Assembly: GCA_964019155.1 (NCBI GenBank)
Contig: OZ025245.1
Span: 976,701-1,040,700, forward strand
Direction: 5' to 3'
DNA from: Osedax fenrisi
Taxonomy: Eukaryota > Annelida > Polychaeta > Sabellida > Siboglinidae
DNA: 64,000 nt
The notes under the pieces are model-generated. The model saw only the letters and a list, made by a program, of their open reading frames with translations, did no database searches and had not been told where the DNA came from. Each line of letters begins with the position of its first letter. Position 1 is the stretch's first letter. The position numbers and the translations under genes are program-made. Below are positions 21,201 through 34,571 of the stretch, piece by piece.

Positions 21201-24200
21201 CAGGATCCTAATCAATAATCAATAATTAATAATCAATGAAGTCACATGACTACAAATAGTACAATAATAACCACGGTAACGTCTTCTCGTTCGTAACTAA
21301 AACCAAATCTTGCTTGTCGGTTTTCATTTGTAAGCTGATGACTCTTTTGTTCGGGGAATCTATTGTTTGTTTGTTCATGGTGAAATAACACAATTGAATG
21401 CTGACACCATTATAACATACCTATTGTTTTGTTGTTTGTGTTGTCTGTATGAAGAGTATGCGGTCATTCTATTGTCTCTGATGGCATTAGTACTACTGAC
21501 CAGTTGACCATCCATCCAACTCTACAGGAGACAGACAGACAGATAATTGGGGTATTGAACAATGTACATAGAGAGACAAACCTGTAAATCTGACTTCACA
21601 GCGGAAATATCAAGATTTGTTCTTAATCTTTCTTGCCTGACTTGTTCCTGGAGACGTTTGTCGAAGGCAATTCTTTGTTCTTGGAGATGATCCCTGGTCA
21701 TTCTATCTAAAGCGTGAACCTACAACGCACACACAGAGAGAGCATATAGTAATGGTAGTAGTAGTGCTAGTGGTGTTAGTGGTGGTAGTGGGGGTAGTGG
21801 GGTTCTTACTTGCTGCGTGCATCTTTTATCAAGGGTGTCTATTCTTTGAGAAAGTTGTCTGTGGCAATCTCTCACATTTGCTTCTGCATCTATTCTATCT
21901 ACCTATATGCGGGTGTGTGTGTAAGTTAATCTACATATATATATATTTATATAAATATATGTTCCCTATGCAGTAATGTTCTCTATGGCAGCCATATCAT
22001 GTATTTTATAAATATTTTATGATAAATTTTAAAATTTTAAGATTATTAAATCTGAGATATTATCATACAAATGAAAAATTTAGCAACTCCATATTTAGAA
22101 TATATTAAGTATACATACAATAAATCATCAAATATAACAACTATTTTATAAGTTAGTATAATTTAACATTATTTGTTTATGAAAATGAAATACTAAAATA
22201 ATTAAATATATTATTATTTGAAAGATTTAATAATTAATGGTGTAAACAATAAAGGAACAGTGAATACAAACATGAATTCTCTGTTGTAATCTATTCATAT
22301 TAGGGCCACAGTTACATGCAACAGCCTGATAGCCAATAGGTCCCTGTGAATGTGATTATATTCATTGTGGTCAGCATGTAAATACATGTGTGTGTGTGTG
22401 TATGAACCTGTTTAATATTGCCAGCAAGATCTCTGTAATATTGAGTTCCTCCGTTGTCAACATAATCACTAAGTAGTCCTTTCACTCCTTGCTGACTACA
22501 TGATGAGGCAGAGGGGTCTGGCATCTGTTCCATCTGCTAGGTAGACAATGAGGTAGATATGTAGAGAAGAGGGAGAGAGGGAGGGAGGAATGTATGGATG
22601 GGGAGTAGGGAGGGAGGGAGAGTGGGAGGGAGGGGAAACCTGATGCCCATGTGTTTGCTGAACATCTCTAGCCCATTGAGAAGTGCTTGCTTGTGATTCA
22701 GATGACAGCGTTGGTTCTTTATACACTGTATGTCACATGTGTCATAGGTGTCAGTATAGAGAGTACAAAGAGAGATAACAATAGTTACCTTGTTTAATAC
22801 AAGAGTCTGAGTTATCAGTGTGATGAGATGAAGCAGTATCAGACAACATGGCTGCGATAGCTTCCTTCTCCTGTACAGTACACTCATTATTATATTGCTT
22901 ATTTAGTGTTAGTAGTAGTTTTTATTATTATTATATTATTAATTATATTATATTTAATATCTAAAACCTTGGCGGACTTTGATTTTTTAAAGAAGAAAAA
23001 TCCTCTCTTTTCCTTTTTTGGTAGGTCATCTGAAGATTTGACCTTGACCTTTCTCAAAGTAGCTCTATGTTTCTTCGAGAGTTTCGGTTGAGAAAGTATG
23101 ATTGCCATTATTTCATCATATTTCTTTCTTTTAGCAACATCCATTGCAGTTTCATTTTGCTATCGAATTTGTAGAATTACATTATTTCAATTTATCAGAG
23201 TAATATGTTTTGATCATGTATAGCACGTATAATATATCACTACATATAATGTACATTGATTAATGATCTAGTAACATTATTAAATATGTATAAACATGTA
23301 TAAACAAGTTTTACCTTATTTTTCAATGTAGGATTAGAACCACTATTGCAGACAAGTTTTGCGATCTTCCTTCTCTTTAAGGCAGAACATATATGCATCA
23401 CTGTGTCTCCATTCTATCATCAGTGAGTGTTAGTATCGATGGAAGTAATGACCTTGAGGCTGAATGGCTAACCTTGTTCTGAATATCAATGTCACACTGA
23501 GCACTAAGCAGTATTCTAGTGACCCCAGCATGTCCGTATCTTGCTGCAGTGTGAAGTGAGGTATCTCCATACTACAGGGTAGAGTTAGGGTAGAGGCTCA
23601 GGTTAGGGTAGAGGCTGAGGTTATGGTAGGGTTAAGATACTGTGAGAATATAGTTAGGGTATAGATTAGTTAGCTTATAGTGAAGATTAGAGTATAGTGA
23701 AGGTTTAATAAATGTAATTAAATAAATTAGATAAAACATGTTATATTAAACATAATGCATAACTTATCAATAACTACAATTGCACATACAATAATATACA
23801 AACATTATTCTTCAAGTTTGAATTGCAATTTGCATATAACAAAGCCCTGGCACTTTGATTGTGTCCGTTTTGTGCAGCCAAGTGAAGTGCAGAAAATCCT
23901 GCCTATTCAACAATTAATAATATATATTAATAATCTAATATTATTTATTATATCATTAATAATCTAATATTGTATATTAATAATATAATATTAATATACT
24001 AAAAATATAATATTACATATATATACATATATTCTGATATTATATATGTATAATATATCATTAATTATATTTAACAATTCAATAAACTATATATTATATT
24101 TAAGTGTCTTATCAATGTGAATACTATTTGATCACTACTGAACCTTATTACACAACTGGACATTGGCTTTGTACTTGACCATCAGATCTAGTGTTTGACT

Positions 24201-24404
24201 AAAGCCATTCCAGGCAGCTTCATGTAAAGCACCGTTGCCATGCTATCAATACATGTTCTAAATTAATCTCTTAATCATTTTAATATACAGTTTAATATAT
24301 TAATCTATTCAAATTGGTACCAATATTTATGCACAGAAAATAAATATACAAAATTCACATATATAAATTATATTAAATAAATCTTTATATACTAATATGT
24401 ATAT

Positions 24405-24487
<83 letters not shown>

Positions 24488-26131
24488 GGATTTAGTGATC
24501 TATATCAACTCTACTAAATATTCATTAGCTGCATTTATGATATCTATATAATCTGCTTTATATTCGATGTTATGATGAATTAGCTATCAGCTAGTTATAC
24601 TAGTATTAAATACCGATACTATTATTAAATACCGATTAAGTATTAATTAAAAGGATTAAATATTAATTAAATATATTATTAAAATTAATTAAAATTTAGA
24701 TAGTTATTGTATGCATAAATAAATAATATATATACTCAATTTTATTATTAGATTATTATTATTTCTACCTGAATATATTAAAATGAAGTAATTTTATAAA
24801 AATTCTAAAAGTAAAAATAAAATTACGATATAATTTAAAAATCTCATATATTATGTATTATATTGTATCTACACTAAATATGTAATATAAATATTGTATA
24901 TTAATTTAATAAATGAGATAAATAATTGATAAAGTTTATAAGTTATTATTTAATTAATAAAAGATATAATTATATATAGAGAGTTACAATGATAACAACA
25001 CTTATTTAGATATACGCATGTGTACAATATAATACTAACAACGATATCCTGAATATCAATAGAACATCCTTCAGCGAGAAGAGCTCTGATGGCATCCACG
25101 TGACCTTGAGCAGCAGCTCTATGAAGGGCGGTGTAACCAAACTGTTCAGGTCATCAGATAATTTTAATCATTGTAAAGTTAGAGTATATTATTATCTCTA
25201 TTCATTAATCTAATATAATTAATTATTATTTTTAATTTATTATAATTGGGTATATTTACTTGAAATTGTTAACTATATACAAATTATTTTATATAACAAA
25301 TATTTATTGTATTAATATTTTATGTATTATTTATTGTATATATAATATATAAATATACTATAATATACAGGCTTTCAATATATCTCTATATTAGTATATA
25401 TATATATATATATATATAGTATATAACATATATTATGACATGAAATATTAAAGATTAAAAATGTAGTAATATTACTTATATATACATTATATATTATTTA
25501 GATAATATAAATGATAAAGTGTGCAGTTTTGGGACAAGTTAATATAATTCAATGTATAAGCATTACAGTGGTATATATTATATATGCTTTTGTATATATA
25601 ACTTTATAATGATTAATTAATTAATTAATTACAATATTTTAATATATAAGATTGACTGTTAATAATAAATATTGACTTCAGTATATAATATACACACATA
25701 CACCTTACAATATGATCAGGGAGGGAGTAGTTAGAAAGAGAGATAAATCAAGTGAGATAAAAGAGATGGAGAACTAATGGACATCAATCACTCCAGTGTG
25801 GGGTGGGGGGGTGGGGTTTACTTAAGGAAGTATTATAATGATGATGATAAACATGACAATAGCATCCTATGCTTGCTATTTACAGTCATCATAGATTACC
25901 ATTACATATTTATCATCACATATATGTCAAGAATATGTTAATTATGAGAGTTTAATAATTAAATATTTAACTTTTATTAGTTTATGTGGCAATGTATCAA
26001 TTAGATTATATATAATTGATACAGTATAAAGATAATGTAATAAATAGAATATAAAATTAAAAATAAAGTACTATCCAATTTTAAAGCATTTTAGCAAATT
26101 AATCTTATAATAGTAACATATGTATGCATGT

Positions 26132-26172
<41 letters not shown>

Positions 26173-27704
26173 AGGTACTGTGACTAATGGACTATGAACA
26201 GGGTGCACCCTACATGTAGCAAGTGTATGTTTGCTAATTGTATAATCATAGATTACTGGAGATTACATAATTACATAATTAAACAGATAATTAAATTAGG
26301 TTTCAAGATGAAAGGGTGTATATGTACCATGGTCTAATTAGTGGTGGACATACAATGGACATGGCCATGTTACAGTGATGATGATGATTAACACCACTAC
26401 AGTGCCGGTGGTAGCAGTAGTGGTAGCAGTCGTGATGGTGGCAGCAGTGATGCTGGTGGTGGTAGTGGTGGTAGTGGTGGCAGCAGTGGTGCTGGTGGTG
26501 GCAGTGGGGGTAGTGGTGGCAGCAGTGGTGCTGGTGGTGGCAGTGGTAGTAGTGGTGGTAGTGGTGGTGGCAGTGGTGGTAGTGGTGGCAGTGGGGGTAG
26601 TGGTGGCAGCAGTGGTGCTGGTGGTGGCAGTGGTAGTAGTGGTGGTAGTGGTGGTGGCAGTGGTGGTAGTGGTGGCAGCAGTGGTGGCAGCAGTGGTAGC
26701 GGTGATGGTGGTGGTGCTGGTGGTTGTAGTGGTGGTAGTGGTGGCAGCAGTGGTGCTGGTGGTAGTAGTGGTGGTAGTGGTGGCAGCAGTGGTGGCAGCA
26801 GTGGTGCTGATGGTAGCGGTGATGGTAGCTGTGGTGAATACAACAATACCAACATTATCTTGACTATTAACGGAGCATCCTTCAGCTGCTAGTAGCCCCA
26901 CAATAGCTGCACTACCACTAACAGCAGCATAGTGTAGAGCTGTTCTACCCCCTTGGTCGGGTTCAAAGGTTGCTCCACTAAGCAGCAATCTCTTCACAGT
27001 GGACAGTTGTCCTATGGAAGGACATACCTCAGTATTAATCCCCTGTGTAATCCTCTAGACAATACTTAACAAACCTAATTACTTATACAATTAATTATAC
27101 AAGGGTCAGTCAGTTTAGTGGGTGTAATGGGGGATAACATGCATGCATAGTGTTGTGGTGTAATGATTATTGAGTGACTAACAGTTGCTTCACACTTGAA
27201 TTATTTTGTAATTATAAAATATTGCATGTGAATTGTCCTAATTAACAATGACCTACATACAGGTGTATACCTACTGCATACATTCTTCAATATAATCTAA
27301 TTATAGAATTCTTAATACTAAACCATATTTAAACATATTATATATATATATATAGAATTTTATTAATACTATTATATAATTGTTCAATAATATAAATATA
27401 ACTTAATAGTACATACACAATATACTTGTACTATATACTATATACTATAGTATATAATGTTGAGTTATTGTTGATAATCATGTCATCTGTATAGATGATA
27501 AAAACACTAAAAGACATATGCTATGAGACAAAAACACATGTCATAGATTTATTCATAGTAGATACGATCCTTTCATAGAGAATAATATGTAATGCTGCAT
27601 GTGTATACATTGTATACTGCATGTATACAGGGTACTTATGTATAATAGAGTATTGTATAAGATATATATCTATATATATATATATATATATACCTGTGTA
27701 TATA

Positions 27705-27762
<58 letters not shown>

Positions 27763-28175
27763 GTATGTGTATCTATAATTGTATTATATATTGATAGTCA
27801 CAGTTTTAAATACTGATATTGATAACATAAATATAGACACGTATACAATGTATACTATACATACATACTACAAACATACTAATACATACACGCACGCATA
27901 CACATATGTGTAGTTGTGTCTATAGACAGTGTTTTCTATGTGTTATAGGGTTTACACAATAATAAAATAATTACCTATTAATAGATATGAAACTATCAGA
28001 TAATTCTATATTTACCTTGGGATGCTGCAAGTCGTAACTTATCTGCTGGAGTCTGGTTGTAGAGCTGACTTTGGTCGGTTTGCATGGTTACTGTTGGGGG
28101 GTAAGTAATAGTAAGTACTGAGGGGTGGTAATAACTGATTACATCATATTAGTGTCTATTTAACTTCATTTATAT

Positions 28176-28232
<57 letters not shown>

Positions 28233-31200
28233 TGTGTTTATGTGTATTTGTATATTTATATGTTTATAATAATATTATTAAAGCAATATGTATGCTGATA
28301 TATTCATAGTATAAAAAAACAATATCTCCTACACAGCTGGGTGGTAACCTAGTTCACACCGTAGAATCATTAGCAAGGGTCAGAGGTTATTGACCAATGA
28401 CCAGTTACCATTACTCATACTCTACGTAGCTGGAGAGTGCATATACATGGCACATTCATTAAATACACACTCGATTGTGTTTATAGTGGACTGTATGCAA
28501 TGTGTGAAAAGGGACAGAAGTTGTTTCTATTGAAAATAATCTTGTGTAATACATTACACAACATACTTTATGTATATATATATATATATTTAGAATTATG
28601 GTTCAAAATAAAACGTGAAATGTATAGGTATTGTATTTTCATTACATAATATTATTATTGTAATATACATTATACGGTATACATTATTTAAATTGTTGTC
28701 ATATATTTTGAATACAAATATAATGTAAATAAAATATCACCTACGTATATCGTTCACACATTATCTTATAATAATATTCTATTTTATATTGAATTACTGC
28801 TAACTGTAGTAAATATCGTACCTCTATAATATTACGCAATCTCTATCAATAAGTCACGTGCTATTTGTAACGGTAAAGCTATCGATTTGTAAGAATACAA
28901 TTTGTTAATGCGTCTATGTTAATGAATTCTATGCGCTATGTTGGTTTCTCTATATAGCCGTAGGGAAACGTTGACAAACACGAGAATTATAATGTGTGTG
29001 CGCGCGAGAAACTACGCGAAACTACGAGAAAGTTCGTCGTCGTTGTCGTGACGGTTAGGAATAAATCATATAATGCACGGGTCGGGTGCTAGGTTATTCA
29101 AACCGACCAATCACAGGTCTGCATTCGGCGTGTCTCGTAATAAATGACAAACTATAGCAGATGGTGTTGGTGCGTATGTGTGTGTGTGGGTGTACCGTGT
29201 AGAGGGGTGGTAGTTGGCACGGGTCGTTGTTACTACCCTACTATATACCCCAGTATATTGTCACAACGCACACTTGACATTCTAAACCTACCTGAGAATA
29301 GCCACTATCCATCACTAATAGTGAATAAATAACGTAATTATGTCGCGTGTGTACATAAAAAAGGCAGACGATGATCACATTTATCTATGAATCTAAAGTA
29401 GTGCCACTGATTGTAGAGTTATTAGTAGAGTTGGTGTACACGCGTGCCTTTACTATACTATACTTTACTATATATATATACATACATCTACAATTATATA
29501 TATATACCTGCATGTATTAATAGTGTCGTATATGTATTACTTATACATCAATAGTATAGTATCAATAACATTGTGTATTCTAATGGTACAAGGCTAAATC
29601 TATTATATTGTACTGCTACATATGGCATGAAACATGGCTAGCATGTTATTCTACTAATCAAGCTGACTTTTACACAGTCATATTATGGCTAATGGGTAGA
29701 ATACAGAAATATAAATCATGTAGGTCTCCTACAGTATGAGGTTATCAATGTGAAGGTCAAACTTGTTATTATCTAGTTATTTAATTATCAATCATGTCGA
29801 TAATTATACATATAGGCTATTCTATTATATTGTTAAATATTATATTTTATATAAATATTGATTAATATACAGAATATAATAATACTTCTAATTACCAGGG
29901 AACTACTTACACATGGGAATACATATTCATAAACAAAATCACTACTGGAACATAGGCATTATAATAACAGTATGAATAATAACTGTTATCTATGATCAAT
30001 AATAGTAACTATCTTTAGAAAATCTAAACAAAATATATCAAAATATAGCTAATATAGTTAAATTTATCATTTCAGATAATCTATACCCATGTATTGAATA
30101 GTGTAACAATTAAATAACACAATACCATAATTATTATGATAAATAGTAAGAAACAATATAAAATGATTATAATAGTAAAATGGGTTATTGTAAATATGGT
30201 TAATAATTAAATATTGCCATATATGGTATGTTATAGAAATATGTTAATAAATGAATATTATTACATAGGTATAAGGTTATTAGTGTTCAATAAGTATTCT
30301 AAACAAACTTCATAAAAATGAACATATTCAAAATTATATAGAAATATTCATGCCCAGAAATATAATCTGATGTACTTAATATTGATATGGAATATATGCT
30401 AAATTAAATGACTATTTATTTCATATATAATATCTAATAAATTCTACTAATAAATTCAGATTACATAACAATTTTAGATATATAGCAAAGTTCATTGATA
30501 TATTATTATATCAATAAAATAAAGCACTGAACAAACTATTGACTGTATGGAATTATTAAAACATTATTATTAATTGTAGATTTATTATATTATATAAAAA
30601 GTATAGGATATGGAAATATAGCAATGTTATCTATTGATAGAGGCATGATTTATTATATTGGCATTCAATATAGGATATCTGTTTATATTTGTTTAACAAT
30701 ATGCTTATATTATATATATTCATATATGCATATATATATAATTCTGTATTATTCTGTATAATATATAATATATAATTCTGTATTATATACAATACTATCA
30801 ATATATATTAGTTATAATAAATAGTTTGTTTTATTATTGTATATATTATTGTGTTATTAAGTAAATATTAGAATATAATGTAATAAATACATAGGGAAAA
30901 ATACACATTTGTAAGCAGTGGAAAAAAATCCTTAAATATATAATTTAATCTGCGGATTCTTTGGATAAAATTTTAATACATCATAAAATAATAAAATGTA
31001 ATACAATAAAATATTAAAAATGAGTTAATATTTTAGAGATAAATAGTTAATCATTGAATTTAGATAATTGTTATCAATAAATCATAGATAAAGGTCATTT
31101 TAGAAGAAAAATAATTGAAATATTTTAATAATTAATGTTATCATTAAATAAGTTAGCCAAAAAACAAAAACAAACTTAAAAATCTTTAAAAATAAAAACA

Positions 31201-33223
31201 TAATAACCCAACTCCTAGGTGTAAGGTTAATGCTTAATAAGTAAGGTTAATATCTATATTTATATTGGTAAACTGAGTTTAAAACAATGTTGTATATATA
31301 TACAAATGTATATACATATATTTAATAAATATATACTTACTAATATTAAATTAAATATATTATGTTTTAATTTATTTTGTGTAGAATATATATTGTTTTT
31401 ACTTAACTATTAGTATTTATTGATCAATAATATATAATTATATTATAATGTATATTTACTATATTTATGTAGTGAAATTTAGTTACTAAATTTGAGTAGG
31501 AATATTAAATATAGATAATATATATTGAAAATATATAATAAATACAAACTAAAAAACTTAATCTATATGTAAAACATTTAAATATATATTATATAATATG
31601 TGTATGTAATTTATACTATACAGTATAGTGTATAGTATACACTGAATTGTACTGTCTAATTTAATCATATGAAATAGTGTGATCTCTCAACTTAACTATA
31701 ATCATATATTTGTATTTATATTAATGTATGTATTAGCATGATAATTTATCAATGCATAACAGCATAGCATAATAAAACCTACATACTGAACAGACATAGC
31801 TGTTATCTATGATACACAATGAATATAATACTAAATGTATTTGAAATTATATACATATATATATATGTGTGTGCGTGTGTGTGTGTGTGTGTGTATGTGT
31901 GTGTGTGGTTGTGTATTCATGTATGTGTTATAATAAATAATGTTGATAAAGGAATGTTTTTATGATTAACATTTATCTTATATATTATCTTATAATTTCT
32001 ATTTTCTTAATCTTATATAAATTAGATATTTTAAATAAATATTAAATTGAAACATAATCTCATTCAATATATATAATATATATATATAACTACTTAAACC
32101 ACTACTTAAACCAATTCATCCTTTGAAAAACACTTATATATAAATTAATATAAAAATTAACATATGGATAACATATATAAATTTATTATAAATTATTACA
32201 CCAAATATTGTGTATCAATTATTTTAAATTAAACTAACATTAACTATTTAAGAATACTTAATTATAGTTTTTTAATTTATCACTAAAAGAGAAATAATAA
32301 TGTATACTTATATAATAATGTGTATAGATATATTATTATCTATAAATACAACACTTTATACATATGAATTATACAATGCATGGTCATTATGAACAATGTA
32401 TATAGTAAAGCATTATATATAACAAAGCATTCTCATTGAATCAACTTCAATTGACACCTATAGAATACAATGTTTCAAATGCATAGGTGTCACAAAAATA
32501 CAATACAATTCTACCTTGAGTTTTTACAATACAATATATATATATGTATATTAATATACAAATTTCTTAATATTTATACATTATTAATATATAATCATTA
32601 TGAATTATAAATAATATATATATATATCAAATAAAATAATTACAAAAATGACAATATATTAATTATTATATAGTCACAAGAATTCTAAGAATATTTTAAT
32701 AAATTTTAATATTTAATTAAATAAAAAATATATAATTATGATGATGATAAAAACTAATATGTGTCAAATTTTAATAAATATTAGTGTTTATTTATTAAAT
32801 ATTACATATATAAAATTCAATTCTATTCATTAGTATTTAAACAATATTATAAAACGTTTATTATATAATAGTTTAGTTTATAAATAGGTTAAAACAATTA
32901 AAAAAAACTAAGATTTTGTTTACTGCTTATTTATTTTAATTAATTTATTAAAATTTATTTTATATAAAAATCAATTAAGGATCAATTATAGTATGCAATT
33001 GTATGAATAGATTTATTCTTTTATACATAAATACACATATAAAAGTAAATAAAATTAGATATCCTATAAATATATATATATAGTTCACCATACACATTAT
33101 TATTACAGTTATATATAATTATGTATTCATAATAAATTATAAGATTACCTATAGGTAATATATATATATATAGTAAATGACAAAATGTACTATAATACAC
33201 TATATTATATAGACACTATAATA

Positions 33224-33254
<31 letters not shown>

Positions 33255-33835
33255 ATCTAGGTTGGCATTTATGTTAATGAGATAGTAGCAGTAACAATTA
33301 CGTAATTAACCACTTCCTGTGTCATTACCTTGCCTTGTCTTAATGCATTACTTTACTCATACTATAGGGGTATACAGTGTATACTATACACTCGATACCA
33401 ACTATATAAAGTCTACGATACCAGATATATTCAATAGCAAACCATATATAGTATACCCTAATATATAGTATACCCTGTATGCATGTATATCAATGATATA
33501 CTATATATGCACAATTTAACATTTTTAATTTAATAACATAATATGTATAAATATATATATATATATTTATATATATTATATTATGTAATATTTACAATCA
33601 TTAGTTATATAAGTGGTTATATAAGGTAAATATTAATTATGTGTTTCGACGTAATAAATTATAGCAGTTATTAAATACTGATATATTATATATAGCAACA
33701 TACATATAAATACACAATATACAATAAATAATCATATATACCTTCATTAACAAAGTTAGGATCCATTGAAGAATCGCTACTGTATCCATCTCCTATTGCT
33801 CCACCATCGTCTGCATATAGAAAATCCTTTTTCAT
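15893..33835 (-). CDS. ANKRD6: ANKRD6 (Diversin/Diego) orthologue, complete, 25 coding exons
   Basis: Ankyrin-repeat scaffold that in animals links Dishevelled and casein kinase I to Wnt and planar-cell-polarity signalling. Exons (high to low): 33835-33742, 28090-28016, 27011-26854, 25141-25043, 24242-24144, 23912-23814, 23571-23473, 23413-23315, 23159-22968, 22870-22789, 22725-22640, 22536-22408, 22343-22272, 21902-21810, 21719-21582, 21521-21421, 21359-21281, 21207-21096, 20925-20843, 20548-20438, 18213-18058, 17849-17688, 16378-16319, 16186-16106, 15982-15893. They sum to 2649 bp (882 residues) with all phases consistent. Ankyrin repeats span residues about 46-305 (LHEAAWNGFSQ, ALHLAAQNGHNQSARALL, DTSLHTAARYGHAGVTRILL). 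Outside them, YYRDLAGNIKQGPIG and CNCGPNMNRLQ match the Diversin-specific central segment, and QWFKERRRRDE matches its C-terminal segment. Human ANKRD6 is about 727 residues; the extra length lies in the disordered C-terminal half. The orthology was judged from remembered family sequence, not alignment. Confidence 0.88.
18214..20437 (-). other. ANKRD6 intron 20, AT-rich
   Basis: Contains a triple AACTGATTTTAACTGATTTT run near 19119-19150. No exon or recognisable element was seen. Confidence 0.6.
20438..22870 (-). CDS. ANKRD6: ANKRD6 exons 10-20: Diversin-specific and coiled-coil region
   Basis: Eleven exons with short introns. Exons 12-13 hold TQYYRDLAGNIKQGPIGYQ and ACNCGPNMNRLQQRIH, matching the conserved central part of ANKRD6. 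Exons 14-15 are rich in Glu, Arg, Gln and Leu with heptad-like spacing (RDCHRQLSQRIDTLDKR, HLQEQRIAFDKRLQEQVRQE), likely coiled coil. Exons 16-20 are polar and arginine-rich (RRHFLRRRDTMASGQR), probably disordered. One of the introns (22537-22639) is rich in GGGAGGGA on the plus strand. Confidence 0.85.
22968..25141 (-). CDS. ANKRD6: ANKRD6 exons 4-9: repeat-per-exon block and basic segment
   Basis: Exons 4 to 8 are each 99 bp, phase 0 at both ends, one 33-residue ankyrin repeat per exon, all cut at the same place in the repeat (for example FGYTALHRAA... and YGDTSLHTAA...). Exon 9 (23159-22968, 192 bp) carries a degenerate last repeat (NETAMDVAKRKKYDEIM) and then a strongly basic stretch (KKHRATLRKVKVK, KKEKRGFFFFKKSKSAK) that could act as a nuclear signal or bind acidic membranes. 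All acceptors are TAG or CAG; all donors start GT. Confidence 0.92.
24408..24482. repeat. (TA)n microsatellite with one interruption
   Basis: Two TA runs separated by CTTATATA in the intron between ANKRD6 exons 4 and 5. Confidence 0.93.
26137..26172. repeat. (TG)n microsatellite
   Basis: An almost pure TG run in ANKRD6 intron 3. Confidence 0.95.
26390..26835. repeat. GGT/GCA trinucleotide-rich satellite in ANKRD6 intron 3
   Basis: About 445 bp of GGTGGTAGTGGTGGCAGCAG-type sequence made of GGT, AGT and GCA triplets, in higher-order blocks of about 60-110 bp (GGTGCTGGTGGTGGCAGTGG recurs). It begins only about 20 bp past the exon 3 donor. Long open frames on both strands within it are products of the triplet period. 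Confidence 0.95.
26854..28090 (-). CDS. ANKRD6: ANKRD6 exons 2-3: first two ankyrin repeats
   Basis: Exon 2 (28090-28016) reads TMQTDQSQLYNQTPADKLRL then AASQ; exon 3 (27011-26854) reads GQLSTVKRLLLSGATFEPDQ, then GGRTALHYAAVSGSAAIVGL, then LAAEGCSVNSQDN. Acceptors CCAACAG and TTCCATAG; the exon 3 donor AAT|GTTGGT is weak, and the frame stays open into the GGT-type repeat of the intron. Confidence 0.85.
27660..27760. repeat. (TA)n microsatellites
   Basis: Two TA tracts separated by CCTGTGTATATACCAA in ANKRD6 intron 2. Confidence 0.93.
28179..28223. repeat. (GT)n microsatellite
   Basis: About 44 bp of uninterrupted GT in ANKRD6 intron 1, just upstream of exon 2. Confidence 0.95.
28960..29140 (-). 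promoter_or_regulatory. Candidate internal promoter (CpG- and CCAAT-containing block)
   Basis: A GC-richer, CpG-rich island (GCGCGCGAGAAACTACGCGA, GAAAGTTCGTCGTCG, CGGGTCGGGTG) in an AT-rich intron, with CCAAT at 29107-29111. It shares the 16-mer ATTCAAACCGACCAAT with the block upstream of exon 1. It would allow transcripts that begin upstream of exon 2, where an in-frame Met lies. Strand and activity are inferred. Confidence 0.4.
33742..33835 (-). CDS. ANKRD6: ANKRD6 exon 1, start codon
   Basis: ATG at 33835-33833, reading MKKDFLYADDGGAIGDGYSS then DSSMDPNFVNE, donor GAAG|GTATAT (phase 1), matching the phase-1 acceptor of exon 2. It is an acidic, serine-rich leader before the repeats. An alternative start is the Met early in exon 2 (MQTDQSQLYNQ); see the second promoter-like block at 29.0 kb. 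Confidence 0.75.
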
Positions 33836-33954
33836 AATAGTATCTAAATAACGAAATATAATCCAGGTATAATATAAGAATGTAATAATATCTTATATAT
33901 TGTATTTAGTACACTATGTAGGCAATGTATTCGGAATAGTTATAAATAGATAGT

Positions 33955-34110
33955 AAGTTGTGTATTTGTAATTTACAAGTGCGGCAGTGGTAATTTGCAG
34001 ATCACGTATAAAAGGGGCGTGTCTTAGATTGCGTAATCATGCGAAACGGTCGTGTCGCACGCTCAACGTTCAATTCAAACCGACCAATGAAATTAGTACT
34101 ACTAGCATTA
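33955..34110 (-). promoter_or_regulatory. Candidate ANKRD6 promoter region
   Basis: The only CpG-rich, non-repetitive block within 300 bp upstream of exon 1: GGGGCGTGTC, GCGAAACGGTCGTGTCGCAC and ATTCAAACCGACCAAT (CCAAT at 34084-34088). A TATAAAAGG match at 34006 points to the plus strand, so a divergent transcript is also possible. Confidence 0.45.
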
Positions 34111-34527
34111 ATACTGGTGTCAGTATAATATATTGTTTGCATATAGTATAAACAAGGACACATGTCCAGGTATACAGTGTAATAGGGAATGTTATATATA
34201 TACATATAATTTATATATATAAACTATACATTGTCTATCACAATATATTTATAAATAGCTTAGATTAAATACGTTATTAATTACTAGTTAATGTTAACTA
34301 TCCTATTGGTATATACTATATTAAAGTTAACATTATACTTATCACCTGACGTTATAATCTTGCATATAACAGCAAATTGTCAGCAAATAAAGTTTATATT
34401 GACCTACACTGTAAGACATATAGGTTTATAGACTGTATACAGTGTAGGTAGTCCTAGACATATATATATATATATATATATATGCACATACATAAAAACG
34501 AATACATACACTCAATACTACACCACC

Positions 34528-34571
<44 letters not shown>

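Larger units (their letters stand above)
28091..33741 (-). other. ANKRD6 intron 1 (5.6 kb)
   Basis: Mostly very AT-rich sequence without exon signals, apart from the GC-richer promoter-like block at 28.95-29.15 kb and (GT)n runs at 28179 and 31865. A 62-codon plus-strand frame at 29144-29332 starts in the GC-rich block but shows no family features. Confidence 0.6.

Noticed and set aside
26375..26863. Long plus-strand frames of Val/Ala and minus-strand frames of Pro/Leu
   Set aside because: Open in several phases because of the triplet repeat; only the frame continuing from ANKRD6 exon 3 has any biological context.
29144..29332. 62-codon plus-strand frame beginning in a CpG-rich block
   Set aside because: Contains a TG-repeat translation (CWCVCVCVGV) and no recognisable domain; the block is better explained as regulatory.
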